Source of the DNA: Monomorium pharaonis
Taxonomy: Eukaryota; Arthropoda; Insecta; Hymenoptera; Formicidae
Reading direction: 5' to 3'
Length of the DNA: 64,000 nt
NCBI RefSeq assembly: GCF_013373865.1
Contig: NC_050477.1
Location: 7,276,869 to 7,340,868, forward strand
Shown here piece after piece: positions 62,897 to 64,000 of the stretch (its first letter is position 1; the number at the start of each line of letters is the position of its first letter). The translations under genes were made by a program, and so were the position numbers. The notes below the pieces were generated by a model. It saw only the letters and a list, made by a program, of their open reading frames with translations, was not told the DNA's origin and searched no databases.

Positions 62897-63301
62897 TTTT
62901 TGTTCTCGTTCTACTTCAGTATCTTTCATCTGCTATCTCTCCGTATCTCACTTTCTACCTCCTGTTGGAGCGAGGTCACGTAACCTTCCCCTCGCCACGC
63001 AGCTCAAGTTCGTTAACGTAATTTTTCGCGCCTTAACTCTCTCACGGATGAGTCTTTGCGTTTTACCTCTCCTCTACCATCGTTCGGTGAACTTGATCGT
63101 TTAATCCTTTCGCTTACGACATAATATGTCAGCGTGAAAATCGGAAAAATGCGAGCTAGACGTAGCTGAAGTTCAAATATTACATCAAGTAGACTTTTAA
63201 TGATTCACGAAAGATAAAAACGAGATATCTTTCTACCGCGTAATTACAGAGATTCTCGGTAATTCTGATTTGAATTTTCCCAAGTATTTTCGCGTATAAC
63301 A

Positions 63302-63416
63302 ATAAAATGCACCTTCATGTTTTGCCGCCAAGGATTAATAACATATTAATGACATCCGAGTGATTTCCCTGGGTGCGATATATTTCCATGATTCTCCGTG
63401 CACGGGAAAACTGTCC
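63302..63416. repeat. Duplicated element, copy 2
   Basis: Diverged direct copy of 61671-61785 about 1.6 kb away. The two invariant blocks (63326-63361 and 63375-63393) keep the same 13-bp spacing as in copy 1 while the spacer itself differs. This pattern suggests constraint on the blocks rather than uniform decay. Confidence 0.75.
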
Positions 63417-64000
63417 ATGACCGTATCGTCATTAATTTAAATGGCCGATTGATTCAAATGCAGCAGCTTTGTTGAAATTCGCTCTTTTAATCGTCCTGAC
63501 AGCGATGCCGGTAAAAACGCTAATAATGTTGGTGTATCAGCGAAAATGGACCGATTAAAATAGTATAATTGAAATTATCGGCGATTGGGGAGTTGGAAAT
63601 ATATGTGTGTATACTGTGCTGCCTAATCAAATCCATGCAAATATCTGAAAATATTCGAGCGGACTTTTCCATCCTTCAAGAATTAAACTATATCCGCGGA
63701 ACATGTGTTTATGTTTACATTTTAAATAAATAAAACAATGTAATGTTTTACAGAAGTACGTGATAATGATTTGACTTGCAATTACAATCACACGTATATA
63801 CACATACACATACGGGCGTGCTGGAAAGAATGTTACGTCCAAAATCTTTAATTTCGAAATTGGAGTAAAAAAATAGAATGTAGACTTAAACGCTTTAATT
63901 AATTCGGAAATAATTATTTCATTTTTGTGTATAATCTAACACGATTACATCTAAAGAAAATTATACCCTATACTTAAAAGTCATCGTTAGTAACTAACAT
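63417..64000. other. Non-coding right edge
   Basis: Moderately AT-rich. The stretch 63420-63600 contains several transcription-factor-like words (ATTAATTTAAAT, CAGCAGCTTTGTTG), and the final 400 bp are AT-rich. No gene seen; cut by the window edge. Confidence 0.45.

Overview
This window looks like non-coding nuclear DNA of an insect, most likely a hymenopteran such as an ant. The clues are the scarcity of coding sequence, abundant CpG in the GC-rich blocks, sharp alternation of GC-rich and AT-rich stretches, and a very high density of (GA)n/(CT)n microsatellites. The order is an inference from sequence style and was not tested by any search.

One protein-coding segment is clear. It is the first coding exon of a NOL4-family (nucleolar protein 4) gene on the minus strand, 33939 down to 32716. 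It encodes 408 residues: a long Ser/Thr-rich, low-complexity N-terminus and then the diagnostic NOL4 N-terminal domain at about residues 313-372. It ends at a strong phase-0 splice donor (AAG|GTGAGT). An in-frame stop 12 nt upstream fixes the start codon. The 5' leader carries two small upstream ORFs and probably begins at a splice acceptor at 34198-34199, so the promoter should lie at a higher coordinate. No downstream NOL4 exon was recognised between 32715 and 1, so the first coding intron probably fills the left half of the window and the gene continues beyond it. Bases 34200-64000 are then first intron, promoter or upstream intergenic DNA.

Layout. 1-9100: AT-rich tracts alternating with CpG- and purine-rich tracts. 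9114-9735: a four-copy degenerate tandem array with a period of about 160-190 bp. 9736-32448: alternating blocks with many microsatellites, strand-polarised polypyrimidine/polypurine domains (17.6-18.3 kb, 23.8-24.65 kb) and a hairpin/MITE-like element near 25.2 kb. 32449-34200: the NOL4-like exon, its leader and its donor. 34200-41800: a probable PIF/Harbinger-type MITE near 34.7 kb and three diverged copies of one motif block at 35.7, 36.6 and 37.6 kb. 41800-44400: a strongly strand-polarised purine-rich then pyrimidine-rich domain. 44400-64000: mostly AT-rich DNA with GC islands, a second MITE at 59.3 kb, and two diverged direct copies of an element of about 115 bp at 61.7 and 63.3 kb.

I found no rRNA, tRNA, CRISPR array, autonomous transposon or second protein-coding gene that I could support. 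The many other open frames are low-complexity or arise because CpG-rich DNA has few stop codons.
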